Origin: Roseococcus pinisoli
Lineage (GTDB): Bacteria > Pseudomonadota > Alphaproteobacteria > Acetobacterales > Acetobacteraceae
DNA: 64,000 bases
NCBI RefSeq assembly: GCF_018413645.1
Contig: NZ_JAHCDA010000002.1
Coordinates: 124,001 to 188,000 of the forward strand
Direction: 5' to 3'
The notes below the pieces were generated by a model that was not told the origin of the DNA, did not search any database, and saw only the letters and a list, made by a program, of their open reading frames with translations. Positions 1-9,245 of the stretch are shown piece by piece (positions within the stretch are counted from its first letter, which is position 1; each line of letters opens with the position of its first letter). The position numbers and the translations under genes were made by a program.

Positions 1-2
1 TC

Positions 3-413
3 TACGGGTGGTCGACGCAGGCCGTGCCGCCGAATGGCGAGGCCGTGGCCCTGGCCGCCGAGCTGGTGGGCTACAGCCTGGGCTGGGTCGGCTTCGCGCT
101 GGCCTCGCTGATGCTGGCGCAGCGCGCGCAGCGCGGTGCCGACTGGCCACGCTTCATCGCCGCCTGGAACTGGACGAGCCTCGTCCAATACGCGCTGCTG
201 CTGGTGCTCCTGGTGCCGAGCCTGCTGGGTCTTCCCACCTGGGTGTCGAACGCGCTCGGCCTCGTCGCGGTCGGCTATGCGATCTGGCTGGAATGGTTCG
301 TGACGCGCGTGGCGCTGAACCTGCCCGGCCCGGTGGCGGCCCTCTTCGTCATCATGGACCTGGCCATCGGCCTTTTCGTGGGCGGGCTGACCGACAAGAT
401 CTCCGGCCTCTAG
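3..413 (+). CDS. Integral membrane protein, 5' end outside the window
   Basis: The reading frame is open to the left edge, so the real start is upstream; an internal GTG at 24 is only the first start-like codon. The visible 136 residues are strongly hydrophobic, with about four membrane-spanning stretches (around residues 18-35, 50-80, 85-105 and 112-132) and few charged residues. I do not recognise the family. It ends 12 bases before the 3' end of the convergent truA gene. Confidence 0.6.
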   Translation, partial: YGWSTQAVPPNGEAVALAAELVGYSLGWVGFALASLMLAQRAQRGADWPRFIAAWNWTSLVQYALLLVLLVPSLLGLPTWVSNALGLVAVGYAIWLEWFVTRVALNLPGPVAALFVIMDLAIGLFVGGLTDKISGL

Positions 414-425
414 CGCCTTATCAAG

Positions 426-1190
426 CTAGGCGCGCCAGTCGATCGGCTCGGGGAAGTCCACGCGGAGGAAGCAGAGGCCCTGCGGCGGCGCGGTCTGCCC
501 GGCCAGCTGCCGGTCCCGCCCATCTAGCACCTCGCGCGGCCAGCCGATGGGTTGCCGCCCCAGCCCCACCTCGTAGAGCGTGCCCACGAAATTCCGCACC
601 TGGTGGTGAAGGAAGCTCCGCGCGCTGGCGAGGAGGTGAATCTCCTCGCCCTGGCGCAGGACGTCCAGCCGGTCGAGCGTGCGCAGCGGCGAATCCGCCT
701 GGCAGGAGGCCGCGCGATAGGCGGAGAAGTCGTGCCGGCCCAGCAGAAGCTGCGCCGCGGCGTGCATCGCCTCGTGATCGACCGGCAGGGGGACGTGCCA
801 GACGCGCCCCTCCTCCAGCGCCGGCTTCGCCCGCCGCGCGAGGATCCGGTACCGGTAGTGCCGCCTGAGCGCGGAGAAGCGCGGTGACCATCCCTCCCGC
901 GCCAGGGCGGCGGCGCGGATGGCGATGCGGTGCGGACGGGTATGGAAGTCGAGCGCGGCGCGAAGGCGCTCCGGCGGCAAGTCGGCCGAGAGCGTCATCA
1001 GAACGACCTGGCCCTCGGCGTGGACGCCGGAATCCGTGCGGCCCGAGGCGGTGGCGAGCGGAACCACCCCGCCGTTCAAGCGGGACGCGGCCTCCTCCAG
1101 CGCCTGCTGGACGGACGGGCCCGCGGCCTGGCGCTGCCATCCGTAGAAGGCCGCGCCATCGTATTCGACGAGGAGGGCATAGCTCGGCAT
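426..1190 (-). CDS. truA: tRNA pseudouridine(38-40) synthase TruA
   Basis: TruA isomerises uridine to pseudouridine in the anticodon arm of tRNAs (positions 38-40). The 254-residue protein has the family N-terminus (ALLVEYDGAAFYGWQRQ) and the catalytic motif GRTDSGVHA with the nucleophile Asp53, matching Asp60 of E. coli TruA. I place the start at the ATG at 1190; a longer frame to 1301 adds low-complexity Arg/Pro-rich sequence and would overlap the end of fmt. Last gene of a def-fmt-truA series on this strand. Confidence 0.95.
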   Translation of the reverse strand: MPSYALLVEYDGAAFYGWQRQAAGPSVQQALEEAASRLNGGVVPLATASGRTDSGVHAEGQVVLMTLSADLPPERLRAALDFHTRPHRIAIRAAALAREGWSPRFSALRRHYRYRILARRAKPALEEGRVWHVPLPVDHEAMHAAAQLLLGRHDFSAYRAASCQADSPLRTLDRLDVLRQGEEIHLLASARSFLHHQVRNFVGTLYEVGLGRQPIGWPREVLDGRDRQLAGQTAPPQGLCFLRVDFPEPIDWRA

Positions 1191-1233
1191 CAGCCGAGCC
1201 CCGCCGCGCGACGGGATGAATCGCGGCCCGGCA

Positions 1234-2160
1234 TCAGCCGAGCCGCGTGCCGGCCGGCAGGGAATAGCCGCGCAGCAGGGCTTCGGCCTCCATCGCGCCA
1301 CGGCCCGGGCGCTGCAGCCGGGTGAGGCGCAGCGCGCCCTCGCCGCAGGCGACGGTCAAAGGCGGGCCGGCAAGCACCTCGCCCGGTTGGCCCGAGCCAG
1401 GAGCGGGCTCGGCGGCCAGGACCCGGAGCATCTCGCCCTTGTGAGGGAAATAGGCACCGGGCCAGGGGTTCATCGCCCGCACCCGCGCGTCCAGCGCCGC
1501 GGCCGGCTGCGTCCAGTCCAGCAGCCCGTCGGCCTTGGTGAGCTTGGCCGCATAGGTCACGCCCTCCTCGGGCTGCGGCACGGCCGGCGGGTTCTCGTCC
1601 AGGGCGCGCAGGATGAGCCCGGCGCCCATGGCAGCGAGGGCATCGTGCAGCTCGGGCGTGGTGCTGCGCGGGCCGAGGGCGACGCGGCCCTCCAGTAGCA
1701 TCGGGCCCGTGTCGAGGCCTTCCTCCATCCGCATGATGGTCACGCCGCTTTCGGCATCCCCGTGCAGGATGGCCGCATGGATCGGCGCCGCGCCGCGCCA
1801 GCGCGGCAGCAGGGAGGCATGGATGTTCAGGCAGCCACGCCGGGGCGCGTCCAGCATGGGCTTCGGCAGGATCAGTCCATAGGCCGCGACCACCGCGACA
1901 TCGAGATCCAGCGCGGCGAAGGCCTCGTGCTCGGCCGTGTCGCGCTTCACGCGGGCGGGGGTCCGCACCTCGAGCCCCAGGGCAAGGGCCGCGCGATGGA
2001 CGGGGCAGGGCGTCTCCTGCTGGCCGCGGCCGGCCGGCTTGGGCGGCTGGGTATAGACGGCGCGGATGTCGTGCCCGGCCGCGTGCAGCGCATGCAGGGC
2101 CGGCACGGAGAAATCCGGACTCCCCATGAAGGCGAGGCGGAGCTTGCCGCCGCCGCTCAC
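1234..2160 (-). CDS. fmt: Methionyl-tRNA formyltransferase
   Basis: Fmt transfers a formyl group from 10-formyl-tetrahydrofolate to Met-tRNAfMet, making the initiator tRNA. The 308-residue protein has the usual length. It shows the [10 protein letters not shown] opening, the catalytic Asn112-x-His114 within [13 protein letters not shown], and Asp150 in GLDTGPML. The C-terminal OB-like tRNA-binding domain follows from about residue 205. It lies 27 bases downstream of def, whose product removes the formyl group again; the pair is a common operon in bacteria. Confidence 0.96.
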   Translation of the reverse strand: MSGGGKLRLAFMGSPDFSVPALHALHAAGHDIRAVYTQPPKPAGRGQQETPCPVHRAALALGLEVRTPARVKRDTAEHEAFAALDLDVAVVAAYGLILPKPMLDAPRRGCLNIHASLLPRWRGAAPIHAAILHGDAESGVTIMRMEEGLDTGPMLLEGRVALGPRSTTPELHDALAAMGAGLILRALDENPPAVPQPEEGVTYAAKLTKADGLLDWTQPAAALDARVRAMNPWPGAYFPHKGEMLRVLAAEPAPGSGQPGEVLAGPPLTVACGEGALRLTRLQRPGRGAMEAEALLRGYSLPAGTRLG

Positions 2161-2187
2161 GCGCCGCTTCCCGCCAGGAGGTGGGCG

Positions 2188-2718
2188 CTACTCATCGCGG
2201 GTCCTGGACTTGAGGTCCTTGGCCAGCTTGCGCAGCATCATGTTGCGCTTCAGCGCGGAGAGATGATCGACGAAGAGCACGCCGTTCAGGTGGTCGATCT
2301 CGTGCTGCAGGCAGACGCCGAGCAGGCCGTCCGCCTCCATTTCCCGCTTGGTGCCGTCCAGCTCCAGCCAGCGCAGCTTGATCCGCTCGGGACGCTCGAC
2401 ATCGGCGAACTGGCCGGGGAGGGAAAGGCAGCCTTCCTCCCGCACGGCCATTTCCTTCGTCATGGCGGTGATCTCGGGGTTCACGAGCACCATGGGGGCC
2501 GGCGGCTCCTCCTTGCCGGCGACGTCGACCACGATCAGCCGGAGGTTGGAGCCGATCTGCGGCGCGGCCAGCCCGATGCCGGGGGCGGCGTACATCGTCG
2601 CCAGCATGCGCGGCGCCAGCGCCCGCACGGCGTCGTCGTCGCCGGAGCCGACGGGACGGGCCTTCTGGCGCAGCCGCGCGTCGGGAACCAGCAGGATCGG
2701 GAGTTTTTCGTCGCTCAT
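2188..2718 (-). CDS. def: Peptide deformylase
   Basis: Metalloenzyme that removes the N-formyl group from nascent proteins. All three family motifs are present in its 176 residues: GIGLAAPQIG (47-56), EEGCLS with metal ligand Cys97, and HEIDH with ligands His139 and His143 and catalytic Glu140. The ATG at 2718 is the natural start; a longer overlapping frame at 2776 reads as Arg-rich shadow sequence. First gene of the def-fmt-truA series, divergent from hsp20. Confidence 0.97.
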   Translation of the reverse strand: MSDEKLPILLVPDARLRQKARPVGSGDDDAVRALAPRMLATMYAAPGIGLAAPQIGSNLRLIVVDVAGKEEPPAPMVLVNPEITAMTKEMAVREEGCLSLPGQFADVERPERIKLRWLELDGTKREMEADGLLGVCLQHEIDHLNGVLFVDHLSALKRNMMLRKLAKDLKSRTRDE

Positions 2719-2843
2719 GATCCCGGGGAGGTAGCGCCGCCACTCCAGGCTTGCAACGGCGCGACGCCCGGGCCAAGTCTAACGCGTCCGGGACGCCGCC
2801 TATTCAGGGGAGCCCCGGCATCCTCGCTCATGCAGGAGGCTCA

Positions 2844-3308
2844 ATGTCGCGTTCCTCGGTGTTCGGTTCGCCGCTGTTTCTCGGTTTCGACCATCTCGAG
2901 CAGATGCTCGATCGCGTACAGAAGAATGCCGACGGCTACCCGCCCTATAATATCGAACAGACGGGCGAGGTGCGGCTGCGCATCACGCTGGCCGTCGCCG
3001 GCTTCTCGATGGACGACCTGGCCATCACGCAGGAGGACAACCAGCTTGTCATCCGCGGCCGCCAGCGCGACGACACGGAGGGCCGGATCTTCATCCATCG
3101 CGGCATCGCCGCCCGGCAGTTCCAGCGCGCCTTCGTCCTGGCCGAGGGCATCGAGGTGGAGGGTGCCTTCCTCGACAACGGCCTGCTGCATATCGACCTC
3201 CAGCGGCCGATGCCCGAGGTGAAGGTCCGCGCCATCCCCATCAGCCGCCAGGGTGCGGCGGCGGGCCGGCCCGTGGTGCGCCAGCGCGTGCGCGACGAAG
3301 AGGCCTGA
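2844..3308 (+). CDS. Small heat-shock protein, Hsp20/alpha-crystallin family
   Basis: ATP-independent holdase chaperone of the IbpA type. The alpha-crystallin domain spans roughly residues 35-125: VRLRITLAVAGFSMDDL, then a strand ending in QLVIRGRQ, and the C-terminal NGLLHIDLQRPMP. The ATG at 2844 is chosen because an AGGAGG Shine-Dalgarno sits at 2834-2839; an in-frame start at 2751 adds atypical sequence. A CTTGCAA element at 2750-2756 followed by a C-rich block resembles a sigma-32 promoter, but the match is weak. Confidence 0.92.
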   Translation: MSRSSVFGSPLFLGFDHLEQMLDRVQKNADGYPPYNIEQTGEVRLRITLAVAGFSMDDLAITQEDNQLVIRGRQRDDTEGRIFIHRGIAARQFQRAFVLAEGIEVEGAFLDNGLLHIDLQRPMPEVKVRAIPISRQGAAAGRPVVRQRVRDEEA

Positions 3309-3380
3309 TCGCCCGCCATCCGGTAGGCTGACCTGGCATGCTCTGGTACCTTCGACGCAAAGTCGTCGAAGGGGACGGAA

Positions 3381-4976
3381 ATGAGCATTCGCACTATCGG
3401 CTTCGCCATGGCGGCGGCCCTGCTGCCCATGGCGGCCTCCGCCCAGGGGGCCGCGCTGGCCGCGGACCAGGAGCGCACGCTCTCGATCGGCGCCGGCGCG
3501 CCGGTCACCACCACCGATCCGCATTTCCACAATGTCGGCCCGAACAACGCGCTGACCATGCATATCTACGACCGCCTGGTGGAGCGCGATGGCCGCGCCC
3601 GCCCGCGGCCGAGCCTCGCCACCAGCTGGCGCCCCATCACCGACACCGAATGGGAGTTCAAGCTGCGCGAGGGCGTGACCTGGCATGACGGCCAGCCCTT
3701 CACCGCCGACGACGTGGCCTTCACCTTCGCCCGCGTGCCCAACGTGCCCAATAGCCCGGGCGGCTTCGGCGGCTTCCTGCGCGCGATCACGCGCGTCGAG
3801 GTGAAAGATGCGCACACGCTGCACATCCACACGGCGCGCCCCCATCCGCTGCTGCCGCTCGACCTCGCCTCGGTTTCCATCATCTCGCGCCATGTGGGCG
3901 AGGGGGCTGCGACGGAGGACTACAATTCCGGCCGCGCCGCCATCGGCACCGGCCCCTACCGCCAGATCTCCTACCGGGCCGGCGACCGGGTCGAGCTGCA
4001 GCGCTACGACGCCTATTTCGGCGGGGCCGAGCCCTGGGCGCGCGTCAACTACCGGATGCTGCTGAACGATGCCGGCCGCACCGCGGCGCTGCTGGCCGGC
4101 GACGTCGACATGATCGAGCAGATCCCGACCAGCGACCTTGCGCGCCTGCGCCGCGAGCCGCGGGTTACGGTCAGCGAGATCGCGAGCCTGCGCACCGTCT
4201 ACATGGCGCCCGACTTCTCGCGCGACGGCGGCACGCCGCTCGTCACCGACAATGCCGGCACGCCGCTGCCCGTGAACCCCTTCAAGGACGTCCGCGTGCG
4301 CCGCGCGCTCTCCATGGCGATCAACCGCGATGCCCTGGTGGAGCGCGTGATGGAGGGCGCCGGTATCGCGTCGGCGCAATGGCTGCCCGAAGGCGCCTTC
4401 GGCTACAACCCGGCCGTCCGGCCGCTGCCCTTCGACGCGGACGGCGCGCGTCGGCTGCTGGCCGAGGCGGGCTATCCGCAGGGCTTCCGCCTCACGGTCA
4501 ACACGCCCAATGACCGCTGGCCCAACGATGCCCGCCTGACCCAGGCGGTCGCGCAGATGTGGACCCGCATCGGCGTGCGGGTGAATGTCGAGGCCTCGCC
4601 CTGGACAGCCTTCGTGCCGCGCCGTGCCCGGGTGGAATACGCCATGCAGATCGGCGCCTGGGGCAGCTCGACGGGCGAGGCCTCCAACTACCTCGCCAAT
4701 GTCATCGCCACGAACAACCGGGAGCGCCTGACCGGGGCCAACAACAACGCCCGCTTCTCCAGCCCCGAATTCGACCAGGCCATCGCCAGCGCCTCCTCCA
4801 CCATGGACGACGCGGCGCGCGAGGCCGCGTGGCACGCGCTCGCCGTGCGCTATGCGGAGGAGGTGCCGATGATCCAGCTGCTGCAGCTCACCAATACCTG
4901 GGCGCTGCGGCGGGGGCTGCGCTACGAGCCGCGGATGGACGAGCGCACCGTGGCCATGGGGATTCGACCCGAATAG
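3381..4976 (+). CDS. ABC transporter substrate-binding protein, peptide/nickel (SBP_bac_5) family
   Basis: Periplasmic binding protein of the DppA/OppA type, 531 residues. A signal peptide (about 1-22, cut near ASAQG) is followed by the mature N-terminus with the family pattern TTDPHFHNVGPNNALTMHIYDRL. WEFKLREGVTWHDGQPFTAD is the SBP_bac_5 signature. No permease or ATPase gene lies beside it, so it is an orphan binding protein here or works with a transporter elsewhere. The ligand cannot be read from the sequence; dipeptides, oligopeptides or opines are all possible. Confidence 0.9.
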   Translation: MSIRTIGFAMAAALLPMAASAQGAALAADQERTLSIGAGAPVTTTDPHFHNVGPNNALTMHIYDRLVERDGRARPRPSLATSWRPITDTEWEFKLREGVTWHDGQPFTADDVAFTFARVPNVPNSPGGFGGFLRAITRVEVKDAHTLHIHTARPHPLLPLDLASVSIISRHVGEGAATEDYNSGRAAIGTGPYRQISYRAGDRVELQRYDAYFGGAEPWARVNYRMLLNDAGRTAALLAGDVDMIEQIPTSDLARLRREPRVTVSEIASLRTVYMAPDFSRDGGTPLVTDNAGTPLPVNPFKDVRVRRALSMAINRDALVERVMEGAGIASAQWLPEGAFGYNPAVRPLPFDADGARRLLAEAGYPQGFRLTVNTPNDRWPNDARLTQAVAQMWTRIGVRVNVEASPWTAFVPRRARVEYAMQIGAWGSSTGEASNYLANVIATNNRERLTGANNNARFSSPEFDQAIASASSTMDDAAREAAWHALAVRYAEEVPMIQLLQLTNTWALRRGLRYEPRMDERTVAMGIRPE

Positions 4977-5101
4977 TAACGACCGGGGTTTCCCGGGGCC
5001 GCGGCAAGATGTCTTCGGCCGCATATTTCCCGGAGTTGAAAGAGCGAGGCGCCGCAAGACTGCAACTGGCGCCTCCTCGCCGCCCTCGTTAGTGTCCGCG
5101 C

Positions 5102-6268
5102 ATGACGAAGCCGACCGCCTTCCTCTCGCGCATGCTCGCCTTCCTCGCCACGGTCGGGGTCGTCGTCGCGCTGCTGTATCCGCAGCTGCACCATGCCTTC
5201 GAAGCCAACCCTATCCTGAATGGCTTCATCCTCTTCGTGCTGGCCATCGGGATCGGCTGGAACATCCGCCAGGTCCTCGTGCTCCGCCCGGAGGTCGACT
5301 GGCTGGAGGCGTTCCGCAACCCCCGCCAGGGCGACCCGGCCCAGCCCACGCCGCGGCTGCTGGGGCCGATGGCGAGCATGCTGGCGGCCCGCCGCACGGA
5401 TCGCTTCACCCTCTCCACCGCCGCCATGCGCTCGGTGCTGGACGGCATCTCCTCGCGCCTCGACGAGACGCGCGAGCTTTCGCGCTACATGACGGGGCTG
5501 CTGATCTTCCTGGGCCTGCTCGGCACTTTCTGGGGCCTGCTGCTGACCATCGGCGCCGTGGCCGAGGTGATCGGCGGCATGTCCGTCGGCTCGGGCGACG
5601 TGAACGCACTGTTCAACCAGCTCAAATCGGGCCTGGCCGAGCCGCTGCGCGGCATGGGCGTGGCTTTCTCCTCCTCCATGCTGGGCCTCGCGGGCGCGCT
5701 GGTGCTGGGCTTCCTCGACCTCACGGCCGGCCAGGCGCAGAATCGCTTCTACACCGAGCTCGAGGACTGGCTGGCGGGGCAGACGCGGCTTTCCTCCGGC
5801 GCGCTGGGTGGGGAGTCGGAAGGCGGCAATATGCCGGTCTTCGTGCACGCCCTGCTGGAGCAGACCGCGGAGAATCTCGAGCAGCTCCAGGCGATCATGG
5901 CGCGCGGCGAGGAGGCGCGCGGCACCACCACCCTCGCCATCGGCCAGCTTGCCGAGCAGCTGTCGCTTCTCGGCGACCAGATGCGGACCAACCAGCAGAT
6001 GATGGTCCGCATGGCTGAGCAGCAGGGCCAGCTGGCGCCGCTGCTGCAGCAGCTCGTGGCGGCGCAGGAGCGCAGCGTCATCGACGATGCGACGCGCGGC
6101 CATCTCCGCAACACCGAGCTGCTGCTGGCCCGTCTGCTGGAAGAGGTGGCCTCGGGCCGCGCGCAATCCACCCAGGAACTGCGCAGCGAGATCCGCGTGC
6201 TGACGCGAACCATCATGGCCATCTCCGGCGGGCCGCAGCAGATTCCGGGCGGCCAGTCTGGTGTCTAG
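5102..6268 (+). CDS. MotA/TolQ/ExbB-family proton channel protein with long C-terminal tail
   Basis: A 388-residue inner-membrane protein with helices near residues 10-30, 38-57, 130-160 and 188-208. The last two carry the MotA/TolQ/ExbB signature: GTFWGLLLTIGAVAEVI and PLRGMGVAFSSSMLGLAG. After residue 250 a Gln/Glu/Leu-rich, coiled-coil-prone cytoplasmic tail of about 130 residues follows, longer than in ExbB or TolQ. The next gene overlaps by 8 bases and encodes the expected partner with one membrane helix and an OmpA domain, so the pair probably forms a proton-driven stator-like complex. Its cellular task is unknown; annotation pipelines often call such genes flagellar motor protein. Confidence 0.85.
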   Translation: MTKPTAFLSRMLAFLATVGVVVALLYPQLHHAFEANPILNGFILFVLAIGIGWNIRQVLVLRPEVDWLEAFRNPRQGDPAQPTPRLLGPMASMLAARRTDRFTLSTAAMRSVLDGISSRLDETRELSRYMTGLLIFLGLLGTFWGLLLTIGAVAEVIGGMSVGSGDVNALFNQLKSGLAEPLRGMGVAFSSSMLGLAGALVLGFLDLTAGQAQNRFYTELEDWLAGQTRLSSGALGGESEGGNMPVFVHALLEQTAENLEQLQAIMARGEEARGTTTLAIGQLAEQLSLLGDQMRTNQQMMVRMAEQQGQLAPLLQQLVAAQERSVIDDATRGHLRNTELLLARLLEEVASGRAQSTQELRSEIRVLTRTIMAISGGPQQIPGGQSGV

Positions 6269-8051
6269 GCGCCGCGCGCGTCCTTCGGGTTTCGATCCCT
6301 GGCCGGGCTATGTGGACGCACTCTCCACGCTGCTCATGGTCATCATCTTCGTGCTGCTGGTCTTCGTGCTGGCGCAGGGCTTCCTTTCCACGGCCCTCTC
6401 CAACCGTGACCGCACGCTCGATCGCCTGAATGCTCAGGTCGCGGAGCTCTCGGAGCTTCTGTCGCTGGAGCGCGGGCAGACGGCCGACCTCCAGGCGCTG
6501 CTGACCCGCTCGGCCGCCAATCTGAGCACCACGACGGCCGCCCGTGATGGGCTTGCGGCACAGCTCGGCGCGCTGCGCACCGAGCGTGACGCGCTGGCCG
6601 GCGAGGCGACGAACCTGCGCGAAACGCGCGACCAGCTGACCGATCGCCTGGCCGAGCTGGAGGCGGCGCGCGCTGCCGCCGTCCAGCGCCTCACGCGCGC
6701 CGAAACACAACTCGCCGACGCCTTGGGGCGCGCGGAATCCGCGACGGGCGACGTGGCCCGATCCGTTCAGCGCCTGAACGAGCAGGCGCGCAGCACCGGC
6801 ACCGAGCGTGCCGCGCGCGAGCAGCTGCTCGCCGAGGCGAACCGCAACCTGACGGCGGCCCAGGCGGCCCGCGCCGCGATCGAGCGCAGCCTGGCCGAAG
6901 CCAACCGGGCGCTGACCGCCGAACGCGCGACCCGCGCCGGCGTCGAGCAGCGGCTGGCCGAGGCGGGGCGCAATCTGACGGCCGAGCGGACGGCGCGCGG
7001 CGGGGCGGAGGAACGCTTGGCCGCCGAACAGGCGACGCGAAGCCAGGCCGAAAGGCAGGTCCGCGAGACGACCGGCGCGTTGGAGACGGCACGGCAGGAA
7101 CTGGCCACGCTGCGGCGGCAGGCGACCGAGGCGGCAGCGCGCATCGCGGAAATGGAGCGCCGCATCGCCGCCCTGCAGGCGCAGGCCGAGGAGCTGAACC
7201 GCACCGTCACGGCCGACCGCGCCACGGTCGAGGCGCGCGTCGCCGATCTTGCCCGGCTGCAGCAGGAGGTCGCGCGGCTCAATGCGCTGCGCGAGCAGGC
7301 CGAGCGCGCCGCCCAGGCCGCCGCACAGGCGCAGGCGGCAGCCCAGGCGCAGCTGGCCGGCGAGGCCCAACGCCGCGAGGGCGCCGAGGGCCAGGCCGCC
7401 GAGCAGCAGCGCCTGTCGGAGGCCGCGCGCGCCCAGGTCGCGCTGCTGACGCGCCAGCTCGAGGAGCTGCGCGGCCAGATCAACCGCCTCGCCAATGCGC
7501 TCGACGCCTCTGAATCGCGGGACCGCGAGAACGAGGCGCAGGTCGTGAACCTTCGTGCGCAGCTCAACGCCGCGCTGGCCAGCCGCGTCGAGGAGCTGCA
7601 GCGCTATCGCAGCGAGTTCTTCGGCCGCCTGCGCGAGGTGCTGGGCGACCGGCCGGAGGTCCGCATCGTCGGCGACCGCTTCATCTTCCAGTCCGAGGTG
7701 CTGTTCCCACCGGCCTCGTCCGAGCTCTCGCCGACGGGTCAGGACCAGATCCGCCGCCTCGCGCGCGTGCTACTAGACATCACCGCGCGTATCCCCTCGG
7801 ACATTCCCTGGCTGCTGCGCGTGGACGGCCATGCTGACCGCAACCCGATCCGCAGCAACCGCTACGCCACCAACTGGGAGCTTTCGGCCGCGCGCGCCAT
7901 CGCCGTGGCGAACCTGCTGATGGAGGCGGGGCTGCCGGCGAATCGCGTGGCGGCCGCCGCCTTCGGTGAGCATCAGCCGATCGACCCCGGCGACACGCCG
8001 GAGGCCCTTGCCCGCAACCGCCGCATCGAACTCAGGCTGACCGACCGATGA
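6261..8051 (+). CDS. MotB/ZorB-like protein: one TM helix, very long coiled coil, C-terminal OmpA peptidoglycan-binding domain
   Basis: 596 residues from a GTG start inside the end of the channel gene. The membrane helix is at 21-40, preceded by Asp19 at the place of the proton-carrying Asp of MotB/ExbD (GYVDALSTLLM). Residues 45-455 are an almost uninterrupted Ala/Arg/Glu/Leu coiled coil, including three consecutive 21-residue repeats (three heptads each) at 191-211, 212-232 and 233-253. An OmpA/MotB-like domain fills 463-596, with VDGHADRNPI and the NRRIEL motif that bind diaminopimelate in the family. Expected to anchor a stator complex to the cell wall. The following upp start overlaps its stop by 4 bases. 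Confidence 0.85.
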   Translation: MSRRRARPSGFDPWPGYVDALSTLLMVIIFVLLVFVLAQGFLSTALSNRDRTLDRLNAQVAELSELLSLERGQTADLQALLTRSAANLSTTTAARDGLAAQLGALRTERDALAGEATNLRETRDQLTDRLAELEAARAAAVQRLTRAETQLADALGRAESATGDVARSVQRLNEQARSTGTERAAREQLLAEANRNLTAAQAARAAIERSLAEANRALTAERATRAGVEQRLAEAGRNLTAERTARGGAEERLAAEQATRSQAERQVRETTGALETARQELATLRRQATEAAARIAEMERRIAALQAQAEELNRTVTADRATVEARVADLARLQQEVARLNALREQAERAAQAAAQAQAAAQAQLAGEAQRREGAEGQAAEQQRLSEAARAQVALLTRQLEELRGQINRLANALDASESRDRENEAQVVNLRAQLNAALASRVEELQRYRSEFFGRLREVLGDRPEVRIVGDRFIFQSEVLFPPASSELSPTGQDQIRRLARVLLDITARIPSDIPWLLRVDGHADRNPIRSNRYATNWELSAARAIAVANLLMEAGLPANRVAAAAFGEHQPIDPGDTPEALARNRRIELRLTDR

Positions 8052-8680
8052 GCACGCCCTTCCACATCCCCGACCACGCCCTGCTGCGCGCCAAGCTCAC
8101 CCGCCTGCGCCGGCGCGAGACGGACACCGTCACCTTCCGCCGCGCCCTGGCCGAGGTCGGCGCCATTCTGACCAGCGAGGCCCTGCGCGACCTCGACGAG
8201 GTGGAGACGGGCATCGAGACGCCGGTCGGCCCCATGCGCGCGCCGGCCCTGGCGGCGCCGGAGCCCTGCCTGGTCGCCATTCTGCGCGCCGGCCTCGGGC
8301 TGCTGGAGGGCGCGCGCATGGTCCTGCCGGAGGCGCCGGTCGGCCATCTCGGCCTGGTGCGGGACGAACACACGCTGCGGCCCACCGAATACGTCGTGCG
8401 CCTGCCGCGCGACCTCCCCGCGCGGGGCGCGCTGGTGCTGGATCCCATGCTGGCCACGGGCGGCTCCGCCATCCAGGCCATTCATCGCGTGAAGCAGGCC
8501 GGCGCGACGCTGATCCGCTTCGCCTGCGTGGTGGCCGCGCCCGAGGGGCTGGCGGCCTTCCGGGCCGCGCATCCGGACGTGCCGGTCACGGCCGGCGCGC
8601 TCGACGAGAGGCTCAACGAGAAGGGCTATATCGTGCCCGGCCTGGGCGATGCCGGCGATCGGTGCTTCGGGACGGAATGA
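8048..8680 (+). CDS. upp: Uracil phosphoribosyltransferase
   Basis: Salvage enzyme making UMP from uracil and PRPP. The 210-residue protein has normal length, the PRPP loop VLDPMLATGGSA (130-141), the ILRAGLGLLEG segment (78-88), and the C-terminal uracil-binding segment GYIVPGLGDAGDR. It is coupled by 4-base overlaps both to the coiled-coil OmpA gene before it and to the GNAT gene after it, so the four genes are probably one transcript even though their functions look unrelated. Confidence 0.95.
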   Translation: MSTPFHIPDHALLRAKLTRLRRRETDTVTFRRALAEVGAILTSEALRDLDEVETGIETPVGPMRAPALAAPEPCLVAILRAGLGLLEGARMVLPEAPVGHLGLVRDEHTLRPTEYVVRLPRDLPARGALVLDPMLATGGSAIQAIHRVKQAGATLIRFACVVAAPEGLAAFRAAHPDVPVTAGALDERLNEKGYIVPGLGDAGDRCFGTE

Positions 8681-9192
8681 GCCTGGTTCCCGAACTCCGC
8701 ACCGCACGCCTGCGGCTGCGCGGTTTCGTCGAGGCCGATCTCGACCCCTTCGCGGCGATGCAGGCGGAGCCCGGCTTCATGCGCCATCTCGGCGTCGGCC
8801 CGTCTGCCGGGCGGCCGCGGACGCGCGCGGAGACCTGGGCCACCATGGCGGGCCAGCTGGGGCAATGGGCGCTGCGCGGCAGCGGATTCTGGGCCATTGA
8901 GCATGAGGGCCGCTTCATCGGTCGGGCCGGCATCCTGAATCCCGAGGGATGGCCCATGCCGGAGCTGGCCTATGGCATCGCGCCGGCGGAGTGGGGGCGG
9001 GGCTTCGCCTTGGAAGCTGCCTCGGCCGCGCTGGGCTGGGCCCGCGAGAACCTGCCGGCGCCGCCCGTCAGCTTCATCCACCCGGACAACCATCCCTCGC
9101 AGCGGCTGGCGGAACGACTGGGGGCGGCGCAGGACGGCATGATCGATCTGCCGGGCGTCCAGGTTCAACTGTGGCGCTACCCACCCGCCTGA
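8677..9192 (+). CDS. GNAT-family N-acetyltransferase (RimJ/RimL type)
   Basis: 171 residues starting at an ATGA overlap with the stop of upp. The N-terminal LRTARLRLRGFVEADLDPFAAM and the later ELAYGIAPAEWGRGFALEAASAAL fit the RimJ/RimL-type fold that acetylates small molecules or protein N-termini with acetyl-CoA; the segment EWGRGFALEA is the pyrophosphate-binding loop. The substrate is unknown. A longer frame from a GTG at 8662 is possible but less likely than the coupled start. Confidence 0.85.
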   Translation: MSLVPELRTARLRLRGFVEADLDPFAAMQAEPGFMRHLGVGPSAGRPRTRAETWATMAGQLGQWALRGSGFWAIEHEGRFIGRAGILNPEGWPMPELAYGIAPAEWGRGFALEAASAALGWARENLPAPPVSFIHPDNHPSQRLAERLGAAQDGMIDLPGVQVQLWRYPPA

Positions 9193-9245
9193 GGGCAGGC
9201 ATCACCCTTGTCCCTCGCGGTGGTTTGGCCGAAACGATGGCGCGT

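Noticed and set aside
2841-5057. 738-residue open frame on the minus strand
   Set aside because: Antisense to hsp20 and the ABC binding-protein gene; it is rich in Arg, Gly, His and Ala with no family pattern, a typical shadow of GC-rich codon bias. The same holds for long minus frames at 4922-6166, 6213-7370, 12136-13485 and 27863-29410.
5102-8051. Complete Zorya defence system
   Set aside because: The channel and OmpA-like pair resembles ZorA/ZorB, but no ZorC, ZorD or ZorE gene follows; upp and GNAT come next.
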